Shown piece after piece: positions 38,376 to 47,821 of a stretch of 64,000 nucleotides of DNA (its first letter is position 1; each line of letters starts with the position of its first letter). Origin of the DNA: DATJKD01 sp963728295 (GTDB lineage Bacteria > Pseudomonadota > Gammaproteobacteria > Steroidobacterales > Steroidobacteraceae); NCBI GenBank assembly GCA_963728295.1, contig CAVSKB010000005.1:1-64000 (forward strand), read 5' to 3'. The notes under the pieces were generated by a model. It was not told the DNA's origin and ran no database searches. It saw only the letters and a program-made list of their open reading frames with translations. Made by a program: the position numbers and the translations under genes.

Positions 38376-38480
38376 TCACGTTCTATCGAGCGTGTCGCCT
38401 TTGGGGAGCTTCATGCGCGCAAGGGCTGCGCTGGGAAGGACGACCCAAGCGGAGTCGCCGACGGCGATAGTTCAGTTCGA
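38376..38480 (-). pseudogene. AbrB/MazE-type antitoxin N-terminal domain remnant
   Basis: On the minus strand the frame VGDSAWVVLPSAALARMKLP followed by KGDTLDRT and stop matches the swapped-hairpin DNA-binding domain of SpoVT/AbrB-type antitoxins (consensus VGNSxGVxLPK..L..L.L..GD). Upstream codons are interrupted by a stop and no ATG precedes them in frame. It lies converging on the parD remnant, so this short interval holds two dead antitoxins. Confidence 0.5.
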
Positions 38481-38639
38481 TCATGCCGAATGTTCTTCGA
38501 GTGTTAGAACATGTCAAGGCTGTGCGTTTGGCGGCGGGGGCAACTGGAGTTAGCAACGGGTGAACACGTACCTGCACTTCGTCGAGTAACTCGATGAGGA
38601 CTGCGTCGCCTCGACGCAGGTGATCTACCCTCGAAAAGT

Positions 38640-38656
38640 CGTCAACCTGGTTGGCG
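38640..38656. repeat. 17-bp hyphenated palindrome element, one mismatch
   Basis: CGTCAACCTGGTTGGCG, one substitution from a perfect palindrome, next to the third coiled-coil gene copy. Confidence 0.5.
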
Positions 38657-38659
38657 AGC

Positions 38660-38985
38660 TCACGTGGACGTACTGGGTGGGCGCCCGGAGCCTGAGCGGC
38701 TGAAGCGGCAGTGCCGCGAGTGCGAGCGTATCGTCAGCTTGAGGGCCGCGAACAGCAGTCCAGCCGCGACCACCTGGATGGACCCGAGACGCACGATCAT
38801 CGACGAGCGCTGAAGCTCCATGTCCTTGCGGACTAGAGTGAACTCCTGCTTGACCTCCTGCCTGAACTCGCTGATTTCCTGCTTCAGCTCCTGCTTGAGA
38901 AGCAGCACGTCGGCCTTCGTCGCCGACGTCGCGCGCATCTCCCGCTCCATTGCATCGAGTCACCGCCGCGCCTCTCCGTCGGGAC
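38660..38985 (-). CDS. small coiled-coil protein with membrane helix, copy 2 (frameshifted start)
   Basis: From ATG 38950: MEREMRATSATKADVLLLKQ, a longer coil (ELKQEISEFRQEVKQEFTLV), then MIVRLGSIQVVAAGLLFAAL and a 26-residue basic tail not present in the other copies (stop codon after KLT lost). Upstream MMQLVSIDRPDGEARR corresponds to the N-terminal part of the family but is separated by a TGA and one extra base. It is related to the copies at 92 and 30495. A membrane-anchored coiled coil is predicted; function unknown. Confidence 0.5.
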
Positions 38986-39128
38986 GGTCGATGCTGACGA
39001 GCTGCATCATGCACGCGACTATGAAGCCTGCCGGCTCCAGACGCTGCACGGCTGTCGCAGGCCAATCACTGCCCCTGCCTTCCGGCTGAGTGGCGCGACG
39101 TACTTCAGCTGCCTCAGGTGGTCACAGT

Positions 39129-42100
39129 TTATGACCACCTCCTCGTCGGGCTCTCAACGACCCTCGCCAGCTCCAGGTACCGGCAGAAGCCATTCGCCAT
39201 CTTCATCTGCCGCGGCGTCTTGCACTCCGGCCGAAACAGCGCGGGATTGCCGACGAGGATGCAGAGCGCCTTCGCGCGCGACGTGGCGACGTTGAAGCGG
39301 AAGCGGTTGTAGAGGAACTCCATGCCGCGCGGCGCGTCCTCGGGGCTCGAGGACGTCATCGAGTAGACGACGACCGGCGCCTCCTGGCCCTGGAAGCGGT
39401 CGACGGTGCCGATCCGGTCGGCGAGCGCAGGCAGTGCCTCGACGAGTGCTGAGACCTGGGCGTTGTACGGCGCGACGATCAGGATGTCCTCTGCGCGCAC
39501 GGGACAGACCACGCCGTCCTTGTTCCGCCAGTCGCAGCGACTCGTCAGGTGCGCGACGAGCTCGCCGATGGCCGCGACCTCTTCCGGCGATCGCGCCCGG
39601 TTCCCCGTGTGCGCGACGGGCACATGCATCAGCCCGGAACCCGCGAGCGGCGACTGCTGATCCGTCGCGCGAAACGATCGCCTGTCGCTCGAGTCCCGGG
39701 CGCGATTCGACCTTGCCCTCGTAATAGACCTCGGACGTGAACCTCGCGATGTCCGGATGGAGCCGATACGTCTCGGCCAGGAACAGTCCCTTGTCCGCGG
39801 GCATCGTGTCCTCGCCGTCGAGCACGTGATAGAGCGCCGACACCTCGCTGCCCTCGGGGTGGCTGCTCTGCAGCGGCTGCTCGAGCTGCTGCGGGTCGCC
39901 GAGCAGGACCAGGCTGCGCGCGGCGGGCGCCGTGGCCAGCACGTTGGCGAGCGACATCTGGCCGGCCTCGTCGACGATCAGCACGTCGACGCTTTGCTCG
40001 AAATCCGGGCGTGCCCAGCACCACGCGGTGGCGCCGAGCACCTGGATCGTGCCGTCGGCCAGCGCCGGCACGGACGTCGTCGTAGTCGTACCGTCGCTCG
40101 ATCCCATGTTGACCGGGATACACACCCTCTTCGCGATGGACGATCGAGATCGAAAGCCCCTCCTCGCGGGCCTGCTTCGCCGCGCCCTCGAGCAGGTTGA
40201 CGATCACCTTGTGGCTGACCGCCGTGACGCCCACCTTGAGCCCCGCGCGCACGAGCGCGCAGATGATGTGCGCGCCGGTGTAGGTCTTGCCCGTGCCGGG
40301 CGGACCCTGGATCGCGAGCACGTTGCCGTCGAGTGCGAGCGCGATGCGGCAGGCGGCCTGCACGGTCGTCTCGTCGGGCCGCTGCAGGCGGCCGCTCGCA
40401 TCGCCGCGGCGCGGGCGGGCGACGGAGCAGCAGGTCGATGGCGGCGCGCCACGGATCGCCGACCTGAGAACCCGTTCGCGAGCACCGCCTCGCCCAGCCG
40501 CATGAGCGACTTGCGCAACGCTGCCGAAGACACCTGGTTGTGAAAGAAGACCGCCGTCGGGTGCTCGTCCGCGGTCTTCTGGCGTCTTCTTGATGTCGAT
40601 CGTGCGCGCGGCGAGGTTGACGTCTGCGACCGTGCCGATCTTCGCGCCGCAGCGCGTCGTACACCTCGTCGCCCTTGCGCGCATCGACCTCCTGCGCCGG
40701 AAATGAGTAGCGCTGCAGCGGCGCCTTCTTCGCTTCGAGGACCGCCTGGAAGGCGAGCCCGGTCAGCGCCCGCCGCTCCTCCGCGAGCTCCCGCTCCTCG
40801 AGCCCGAGCAGCCGGAAGTATTCCCACCAGCCCGCTTTGTCCTCGCGGCGGTGGAACTCCATCATGTGTGCGAGCGCGAACCGGGCCTGCTGCTCCGGGG
40901 AGCGTTCGGCCGGGCTCCAGCGGGACGCCTTCGAGCAGTCCGTCGCGAAGCCGCTGCAGCTCGCGGTCGAGGTCGCTGATCGCCTCGGACGCCTCGCCGC
41001 TCTCGACCGCGGGCCGGGGCAGCTCGTGTCCGTCCGCGCGGGCTTCGGCGCGGAGCCGCTCGAGCCAATCGCGCAGCCGCAGCGCCGACTCGCAATCCTC
41101 CCGGTTGTAGTCCTCCACGATCCGCCGGTGCGCCTCGAGCCCGGCGTCGAGGTCGCCGCGCGGCGATCGCGCTCTCGACGATGCGCCGGCTCATCGCGGC
41201 CTCGCGCAGGTCCTGGGCGCGCGCGTAGCCGAAGAAGCGGCTCCAGGTCCTTGATCGAGTAACGCTCGACGCTCGCGATCAGCGCGCGCCTGACGACGGC
41301 GTGCAGGTCGACGAATGCGCGGCCGCGAAGCAGCGCGTCGAGCTCGACCTCGCGCGTCGCGTACCGGCCCATCAGGCGCTTGAGCGCCGTCGGCTCGTAC
41401 GGCGCGAAGTGATAGACGTGGGCCGCCGGATTCCGCGCGCGCGTCGCCGCCACGAAATCCATGAACCGCTCGAACGCCGCGCGCTCCTCGGCGAGCGTCC
41501 TCGCCCAGAGCGGCGTGTAGCGCGGCGCGCCGTCGGGCCCGCGCGCGACGTAGCCCAGCAGGTACTCGCGCACGCCCTGCTCGGCGAAGTGGTCGCCTTC
41601 GAAGTCGAGGAAGATGTCGTCGGGCGTGGGCTCCGGCAGGAGCGCGAGGCCGTGCTCGGAATCGAACGGCCGTTTCAGCTCGTGGGTGGGCGCGCCGGTG
41701 TCGCGGCCGCGCTGCTGGATGCGCGCCTGGTCACGGAGGCGGGTCAGCGCGTCGCGGGATCCGCGCGCGGGCTCGGGCACCGGATCGAGCGCCGCCAGGG
41801 TCGCGAGCTTGTCGACGCCGAGCGCGCGCAGCGCCTTGATCTGGGCGCCGCCGATGCCGGCCACGTAGCAGAGGTGATCGTCGGCGCGCCGGCGCGCCTC
41901 GCAGGCGGACCACCACGCGCAGTAGTCGCAGTGCGAGACGAGGTCGGGATAGGTGGCTTCGTGGCCGGCCAGGAACCCGTCGATGCCGCGCTCGAGCAGG
42001 CGGAAATAGGCGCCGAAATCGTCGACCCGGTAGCTCACCGGCTCGAAGTCGGTGCCCGGCGTCACGACGTGCATCCGGGCGGGACGCGCGCCCTGGATCC

Positions 42101-42592
42101 GCTCGAGCAGATACGAATACACGCAGAGCTGCAGGATCGTGCCGCCCTTGGTCTCGCGGGCGAGCTTGGTGTCCCAGGCCTCGTACGACCAGGCGCCGAG
42201 GCTGCTCGGTGTGGGGACCTTGCGCAGGAAGTCGACACGGCCGGACCACGCGCCGAGCTCGAGCGTGGCCTGGTAGAGGACGTCCACGCCGGCGCGCATG
42301 GCGGCCAGCGTCGCCGCAGCGCTTAAGCCCGCGCGATTCGTCATCGTTCCCCGCGCCGCCGGCGTCGTCTGCGCCGGCGACCGTCAGGCCCTCGCGCGCG
42401 CAGCCGCTCGAGGTACGCGCGCTCGTGCGCAAGTCCACGCGCGCGCAGCTCCTCGATGAACACGTCGCGCCGGACCGGCCGCTCGATCTCGCCACGAGCC
42501 GCGCGCAGGTCGAGCGCGGAGAGATGACGGCAGCTCAGGAAGTTGCTGAGGTCGGTCGGGGCGCGGAGCAGGCCGGCGGTGGTCTGCCTCAT
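39129..42592 (-). CDS. TM0106-like RecB nuclease fused to SF1 helicase (many frameshifts)
   Basis: About 1150 residues. The N-terminal part is a RecB-like nuclease (DVLYQATLELGAWSGRVDFL; WDTKLARETKGGTILQLCVY with PD-(D/E)XK spacing). A cysteine cluster (HCDYCAWWSACEARRRADDH LC, iron-sulphur-like) and a helix-hairpin segment follow. The middle is an RNase H-like domain (DIFLDFEGDHF; VYHFAPYEPTALKRLMGRYA). The C-terminal SF1 helicase has Walker A IQGPPGTGKTYTGAHI, Walker B VLIVDEAGQMSLANVLA, GDPQQLEQPL, and motif VI-like NVATSRAKALCILVGNP. About eight breaks occur; those near 40583 and 40648 are cured by restoring GC. It is a DNA repair or defence nuclease-helicase adjoining the restriction island. 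Confidence 0.85.
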
Positions 42593-42723
42593 GTCTGCGG
42601 GGCGTTGCGGACTATCGCGAGTTCATCGTCGAAGTGTCGCAGTTCGCAGGCTCATTGCGCGAGCCTGGAACGGTCGCAGGTGAAGGCTCCGCGAACTCGC
42701 GGCGAGGACGCGGGCAGCGAGAT

Positions 42724-42740
42724 CGTCAGCCGAGTTGACA
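42724..42740. repeat. 17-bp hyphenated palindrome element, imperfect copy
   Basis: CGTCAGCCGAGTTGACA: two or three changes from CGTCAACnnnGTTGACG, in the intergenic region upstream of the nuclease-helicase. Confidence 0.4.
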
Positions 42741-42776
42741 ACTTATCCTGACGCGCTCCCGCTCCTCACAGCATCG

Positions 42777-42800
42777 GGTCTGGACGGGCCAGTCCAGACC
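42777..42800. other. 9-bp inverted repeat hairpin
   Basis: GGTCTGGAC, loop GGGCCA, GTCCAGACC: a perfect 9-bp stem. No T-run follows on either strand, so it is not a classical terminator; a protein-binding site or a structure in RNA is possible. Confidence 0.5.
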
Positions 42801-42941
42801 AGACCGTCAGCCGTATGGTCCGATAGTCCTATCCATCCGTGCCCACAATCGGCGCCGCGACCCGGTCGCGTACATGAGATTCGTCACGGCCGCGCCTCCT
42901 GGGGCTTCCGATTCGGCAGGTCCGGAGCCGCCCGGCGGCGA

Positions 42942-43081
42942 TCACTCAGCGTCGTCCCGGCAACGCTCCCAGCAGCGCCGGCCGGCGAAGTACGATCCGG
43001 CCCACATCAGCAGCGCAACGTACAAGCCGAAAAGGATGTGGGTGAAGAGCGGCGAGTCGATGCGGACGTGCGCGGCCACAG
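42942..43081 (-). CDS. short membrane peptide or gene remnant
   Basis: From GTG 43081: VAAHVRIDSPLFTHILFGLY and VALLMWAGSYFAGR, one strong membrane helix with a charged cysteine-containing tail, ending at 42942. It is divergent from and overlaps the 5' end of the TetR gene. It could be the remains of the membrane protein gene that the regulator controlled. I recognise no family. Confidence 0.3.
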
Positions 43082-43673
43082 CGCCATCCGCGGGATCACT
43101 TCTCCCGGAAGGGAATCGACGCGACGACGATCGCCCAGATCGCGGCGCGCGCGCGTGTCGGTCCCTACTGTTTGCGCGACGCTCGAGTCGAAGACCGGAA
43201 TCCTCCGCGAGCTGATGCGGGAGGCCATCTTTGGCCCGCGATATGCGAAGGCGGTCGAAGTCCTGGCACATGCCACGGACCCGGTGGAGTCGATCGCACT
43301 CAGCGCCGCGATTGCGCGGGCGATCTACGAGGGTGAGAGTGCCGATCTCAGCCTGCTGATGAACGCCTCCGCCTTCTCTCCCGAGCTGCAGAAGCTGCAG
43401 CTCGAGTTCGAACAGATCCGGCTCGATCTGAAGCGCGACCGCGTCGAGCAGCTCTTCAAGCACGCCAGGGCCAGGAAGGGTCTCGATCGCGAGAGCGCTC
43501 GCCACATCCTCTGGATGCTCAGCAGCCGCGACGTCTACCGCATGCTGGTGCACGAAAGCGGTTGGTCTGCGGACCGTTACGAGGCGTGGCTCTCGGATAC
43601 GCTCGTGCGGCTGCTCACGGATCCTGGCCACGGCGCCGCGCGCGACGAGGCAGCGGCGCCGGGTTGGACGTGA
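43060..43673 (+). CDS. TetR-family transcriptional regulator (frameshifted, short N-terminus)
   Basis: The DNA-binding domain is visible as HFSRKGIDATTIAQIAA then, after a break near 43150, ARVSVPTVCATLESKTGIL (recognition helix, usually VSVxTVYxxFxSK). Restoring GC in the long gcgcgcgcg run joins them as AARARVSVPTV. The ligand-binding domain (ELMREAIFGPRYAKAVEVLA to YEAWLSDTLVRLL) is intact. Helix 1 is short or damaged. It is unlinked to an obvious target, other than the divergent membrane fragment. It probably represses a neighbour; ligand unknown. Confidence 0.7.
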
Positions 43674-43724
43674 CCTTGCTGCGCGGTATCTCGTGTGCGG
43701 CTGACCGCTCAGCATCTGCAGTCC

Positions 43725-45385
43725 TCAATCCGAGCCCATCCCGTCTTCTTTCGCTTCCGTATCGATCGACGGCAAAGGGGGTAGGCCAAGCTCCTTCAGA
43801 AACTCATTGTGCTTGGCCGTTGCCTTCCGGATCGCGTTCTCGATTCTGACCAGTTCGGCATGAGTCGCCGCCAGGTCGATCTCCGCCTCCGCCTCGGCGG
43901 TGCTGACGTAGCGGGAGATGTTCAGGTTGTAGTCGTTCTCCGCGATCTCCTTCATCGCCACGCGCCGGGAGTAGCGCTCCTGCCTCCTTCCGGTTCTGGT
44001 ACGTCTCGATGATCTTGTCGATGTGCTCGTCCGTCAGTTGGTTCTGCCGCTTGCCCTTCACGAAGTGCTCGGCGGCGTTGATGAACAGCACGTCGTCCGG
44101 CTTCTTGCACTTCTTCAGCACGAGGATGCAGACCGGGATGCCGGTCGAATAGAACAGGTTCGCCGGCAGGCCGATGACGGTGTCGATGTGCCCGTCCTTC
44201 AGCAGCTTGCGTGCGGATGCGCTCCTCCGCGCCGCCGCGGAACAGCACGCCGTGCGGCAGGATGATCGCCATCACGCCTTCGTCCTTCAGGTAGTGCAGC
44301 CCGTGCAGCAGGAACGCGAAGTCGGCCGCGCTCTTGGGCGCCACGCCGTGGTTCTTGAACCGCACGTCCTCGCCCATCGCCTCGGTCGGCTCCCAGCGAT
44401 AGCTGAACGGCGGATTGGCGACGACCGCGTCGAACTGCGGCTTCTTCGCCGGGTTCGTCTCGCGCAGCATGTCCCAGTCGTTGGTCAGCGTGTCGCCGTG
44501 GTAGATCTCGAACTCCGTGTCCTTCACCCCGTGCAGCAGCATGTTCATGCGCGCCAGGTTGTAGGTGGTGATGTTCTTCTCCTGCCCGAAGATCTTGCCG
44601 ATGCCCGTGCGGCCCCATGCGGTGGCGCACGTTCAGCAGCAGCGAGCCCGAGCCGCAGGCGAAGTCGAACACGCTGTCCAGCTGCGTCCGCTTGCCGGTC
44701 GTCGGGCTCCTGGCTGTCGAGCGTGACGATGGCCGGAGAGGATGCTCGGAAATCTGCTGCGGCGTGTAGAACTCGCCCGCCTTCTTGCCCGAGCCGGCCG
44801 CGAACTGGCCGATCAGGTACTCGTAGGCGTCGCCCAGCGTGTCGACGTCGGTCGAGAACTGCGCCAGCCCCTCGGCGATCTCCGTGATGATCGAGCAGAG
44901 CTTGGCGTTGCGGTCGGCGTACTTCCTGCCGAGCTTGTCCGAGGCGAGGTTGATCTCCGAGAACAGCCCCTGAAAGGTGCTCTGGAACGATTCGTTCTCG
45001 ATGTACTTGAAGCCCTTCTGCAGCGTGTTGAGCAGCTCGCCGTTCTGCGTGCGGGCCAGGTGGGCGATGTTGCCCCAGAGGTGCTCGGGCTTGATGACGT
45101 AATGCACCTTGCGGCGCATCTGCTTCTCGAACGCGGCCACGTCGTCCGGGTTGTTCGCGTACCAGACCGACAGCGGCGTCCGCCCGCCGTTGCCGATGGC
45201 GTTCGGGTCGGGATAGTCCTTGCCCAGCTCCTTCTTCGCCGCCGCTCGTAGTTGTCCGAGAGGTAGCGCAGGAACAGGAACGACAGCATGTAGTCGCGGA
45301 AGTCGTCCGCGTTCATCGCCCCGCGCAGCTGGTCGGCGATGTTCCAGAGGGTCTTGCCGAGTTGTTTTTGGTCTTGTTCGGTCAT
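43725..45385 (-). CDS. hsdM: type I restriction-modification DNA methyltransferase subunit, type IC-like (frameshifts)
   Basis: N6-adenine methyltransferase subunit. It starts MTEQDQKQLGKTLWNIADQL with the HsdM N-terminal helical domain, then AGEFYTPQQIS, the SAM motif FDFACGSGSLLLNVRHRMG, and catalytic VVANPPFSYRWEPTEAMGED. The C-terminal part has GIPVCILVLKKCKKPDDVLF and NDYNLNISRYV. The sequence style is that of EcoR124/EcoprrI (type IC). Breaks near 44210 (RIRTRKLLKD) and 43982 (KEAQERYSRRV) are cured by adding GC; others lie near 44600-44735. Its ATG overlaps the stop of the PrrC-like gene (ATGA). Confidence 0.92.
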
Positions 45386-46517
45386 GCGTGTCGTTTCCTC
45401 GTTGCTCGCGTCGTCGGAACAGTGCCGGGTTGAACGGGTAGCGGCTGATGAACTCGCTGAAGCATCTTCCGGAAGTAGCTCCTTGTTCTCGTCCATCATC
45501 TCCTGCGGCTCGTACAGCGAGTAGTTGCCGTGGCTCATGAGGTTGATCACCCGCTTGTGCAGACGTCCTGTCCGGGTCGTCGTCGTCGCGCTTGATGCAC
45601 GTCTGCGAAGTGTCCGTAGCCAAGGAAGCTGGCGGTCTTCTCCATGATCGCGCGCAGCATGTTGAAGTGGTGCGTGTACAGCTCGCCCGACTTCTGCGCC
45701 TCGTGCAGCTCGACCAGCGACGCGACATGATGGAAGAACGGCGTGTCGTCGGTGTCGCGCAGCGAGATAGCCGTCCGCCGTGCCGCGTCTCTGCTCAGGA
45801 AGTACTGCTGCGCCTTGCTTCTTCAACTCGTTGCACAGCACGTTGAAGAACAGCGCGTGATGCGTCGAGATCACCGTCTCGAGCGCGGTCGTGCGCGTCC
45901 TTCAGCATCTGCGCCAGGTGGTTGCGCGACCGCGATCGCGTTGTGCTCGTCCAGCGACGAGATCGGGTCGTCGATGTAGACGTACTTCACCCACTTGTAC
46001 GCCTCGGCCCCGTCCAGCACGAGCTGCACGATGGCGAGGAAGAAGCACCAGATGAAGATGTTCTCCTCGCCGCGGGAGACCTTGATGTCGTCCACCGTCG
46101 TCCGTGTCGCCGTCGCCGTTCATGCACCTCGCGCGAGAAGCTCGACTTCCCACTCGTGTCGTGTCGATGCGGAAGTCGAAGTCGGCGTAGCGGTTCAGCA
46201 GCGGGCGGATGCGGTTGTCCATCTCCAGCTCGCCCAGCCCGGCGAAGAACCGCGAGTCCTTGTTGATCTTCAGCACCCGCTCGCGGTCGTTCTCGAGATC
46301 GTTGTCCCAGTGGAACAGGTCTTCGGTGAAGGCGTTGAAGTAGAGCGTGTCGCGCGTCGTCGCCGCTTCTTGCCGAGGTCCTTGAACTCGGTGGACAGCC
46401 GCGTCTTGCCCGTGCCGTTGTAGGCGTAGAGCAGGACGAACTTCTTCGTCTGCAGCTCCTCTCGCAGGTGCTGCGCCAGCGTCGGGCAGATCGGGGAACG
46501 GACGTCGGCGGCGTCAT
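45382..46517 (-). CDS. prrC: PrrC-like anticodon nuclease candidate inside the hsd operon (frameshifts)
   Basis: About 375 residues. The N-terminal ABC-type ATPase has KKFVLLYAYNGTGKTRLSTE (Walker A), then DTLYFNAFTEDLFHWDNDLE, a block typical of E. coli PrrC. VSRGEENIFIWCFFLAIVQL (signature-like), YIDDPISSLDEHN (Walker B/D-loop) and STHHALFFNVLCNELKK (H-loop) follow. The C-terminal part has NMLRAIMEKTASFLGYG, an R-x3-E pair, then NLMSHGNYSLYEP with a histidine about 36 residues on. This matches the Arg-Glu-His anticodon-nuclease triad of PrrC/RloC. It is coupled by ATGA overlaps to hsdS upstream and hsdM downstream. Breaks occur near 46485, 46365, 46160, 45900 and 45800. It would be held silent by the Hsd complex and cut a tRNA when restriction is blocked; the target is inferred from the family. 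Confidence 0.8.
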
Positions 46518-47817
46518 GGCTCAACCTCCTCCGGCGACGGGAACAGCTGCTGCATGAGGCCCTTCTTGTGGGTCCTGCAGGGCGTCGAGCTTTTCGCGAC
46601 TGCGGCGGCGATCTGGGCGTCGAGCGAGGAGAGGCAGTCGGCGATTCGCTGCTGCTCGTCGATGCGCTGGGAACGCGAATGCGGAACTTCAGCGATCGAA
46701 CTGGCCATGCTCGATTGTCTTGATCCGCGCTGCTCGGCAGCCATTGCTTCGTAGCGAGCTCCATCGCTTCAGTACAGGAAGTACAATCGCAGATCGAGCA
46801 TCGACTGAGCATTCGCAGATCAGAAGCGTCTGATGCATGGACACGGCGATTGGCTGCAGATCCCGAGTCGCGCCTTGCCGATCGACGCAGACCGTGATCA
46901 TCGCGTCGAATGCAGATCGTTCGGACGACTGCAATCCTTCGCACGAATCGTCGCTGCGTTATCGAAATCGACCGTTCTCGACGATCGAGTCGTGCACGAT
47001 CACGGCATCGTCGATCGTCAGCTGAATAGCGTGCCTTCGCATCGGTCGCGTCTGGCGATCGCTCTCCGAGCTGAGTATCGCCAAGTCGCCGAGCGTCTTC
47101 TCCACTCCGGCCCGTCGCGGAACTCGGGGAAGCGGAGGCGGGGGAGGGTTTCGCCTTCGCGGGGAAAAGCTGCTGCATCAGCCCTCGCTTGTGGGCCTTC
47201 AGCGCCTCCACTTTCCGCCCCTGGGCGGCAATCAGCTCGTCCAGCGACGTCAGGCAGTCGGCGATCTTCTGTTGCTCGGCGATCGTCGCTGGGAACGGCA
47301 ATCTCGATGTCGCTAAGCGATCGTCGACGTTGCATAGACCTTCGTGCCTTGCGCTGCCCTTCGTGATATCTGCTGCAAGCCATCTGCTGCAGAATGAGTC
47401 CCGTCGAATAGTAGTCGAGAGCATGTCGGATTCGACGCCAGTCGTGTGCTGACCGGAAGCAGTAGATGCCGTTCAGACGCGCGACTTCGATGCCTTGCCG
47501 ATGTCGTTGATGATGCCCTGAGGCGATCGCATTAGTCGCGCTCTTGTCGTAGCGAAGTCGTCCGTGTCGATCGACTGTAGTCCTTGTACTGATGCCAGCG
47601 ATACGTGCGTCCGATAATCTCGATCTGCGCTGACAATGCCGTGACTCGCCGTAGACGGATGTACTTCGCGCAGTCCGTACTTCAGCTCGTTCCGTGACGG
47701 CGTTGTCCGCTGAACGAATAGAGTTTCTCCATCGCTCGTGCTTCCACTCCGGCTCTTCCGAAACTCCGGAAACCGCAGCTTCGGCGTCAGCGCGTTGATT
47801 TGTCCGTCCTTCGCCAT
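46514..47817 (-). CDS. hsdS: type I restriction specificity subunit (heavily frameshifted)
   Basis: Two half-repeats identify HsdS. Each half begins LRFPEFR (47770 and 47120 regions, with PKLRFPEFR and LPRLRFPEFRDGPEW). Each ends with the conserved helix: LDELIAAQGRKVEALKAHKR followed by GLMQQLFP (about 47170-47250), and SSLDAQIAA..KKGLMQQLFP (about 46540-46640). The two target-recognition domains between them are lower in GC and cannot be read in one frame. The start ATG 47817 is 4 nt after the hsdR stop. The C-terminal EEVEP stop overlaps the next ATG. It sets DNA target specificity; whether it is functional here is doubtful without re-sequencing. Confidence 0.8.
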
Positions 47818-47821
47818 CGCC

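Larger units (their letters stand above)
42593..42941. other. non-coding stretch between nuclease-helicase and TetR region
   Basis: About 350 nt with no supported gene. It contains an imperfect copy of the palindrome element at 42724-42740 and a strong hairpin at 42777-42800. It probably holds the promoter of the nuclease-helicase, but I cannot point to clear -35/-10 boxes. Confidence 0.5.

Noticed and set aside
42777..42800. Rho-independent terminator at the 9-bp hairpin.
   Set aside because: No run of T follows the stem on either strand, so I list it only as a hairpin.
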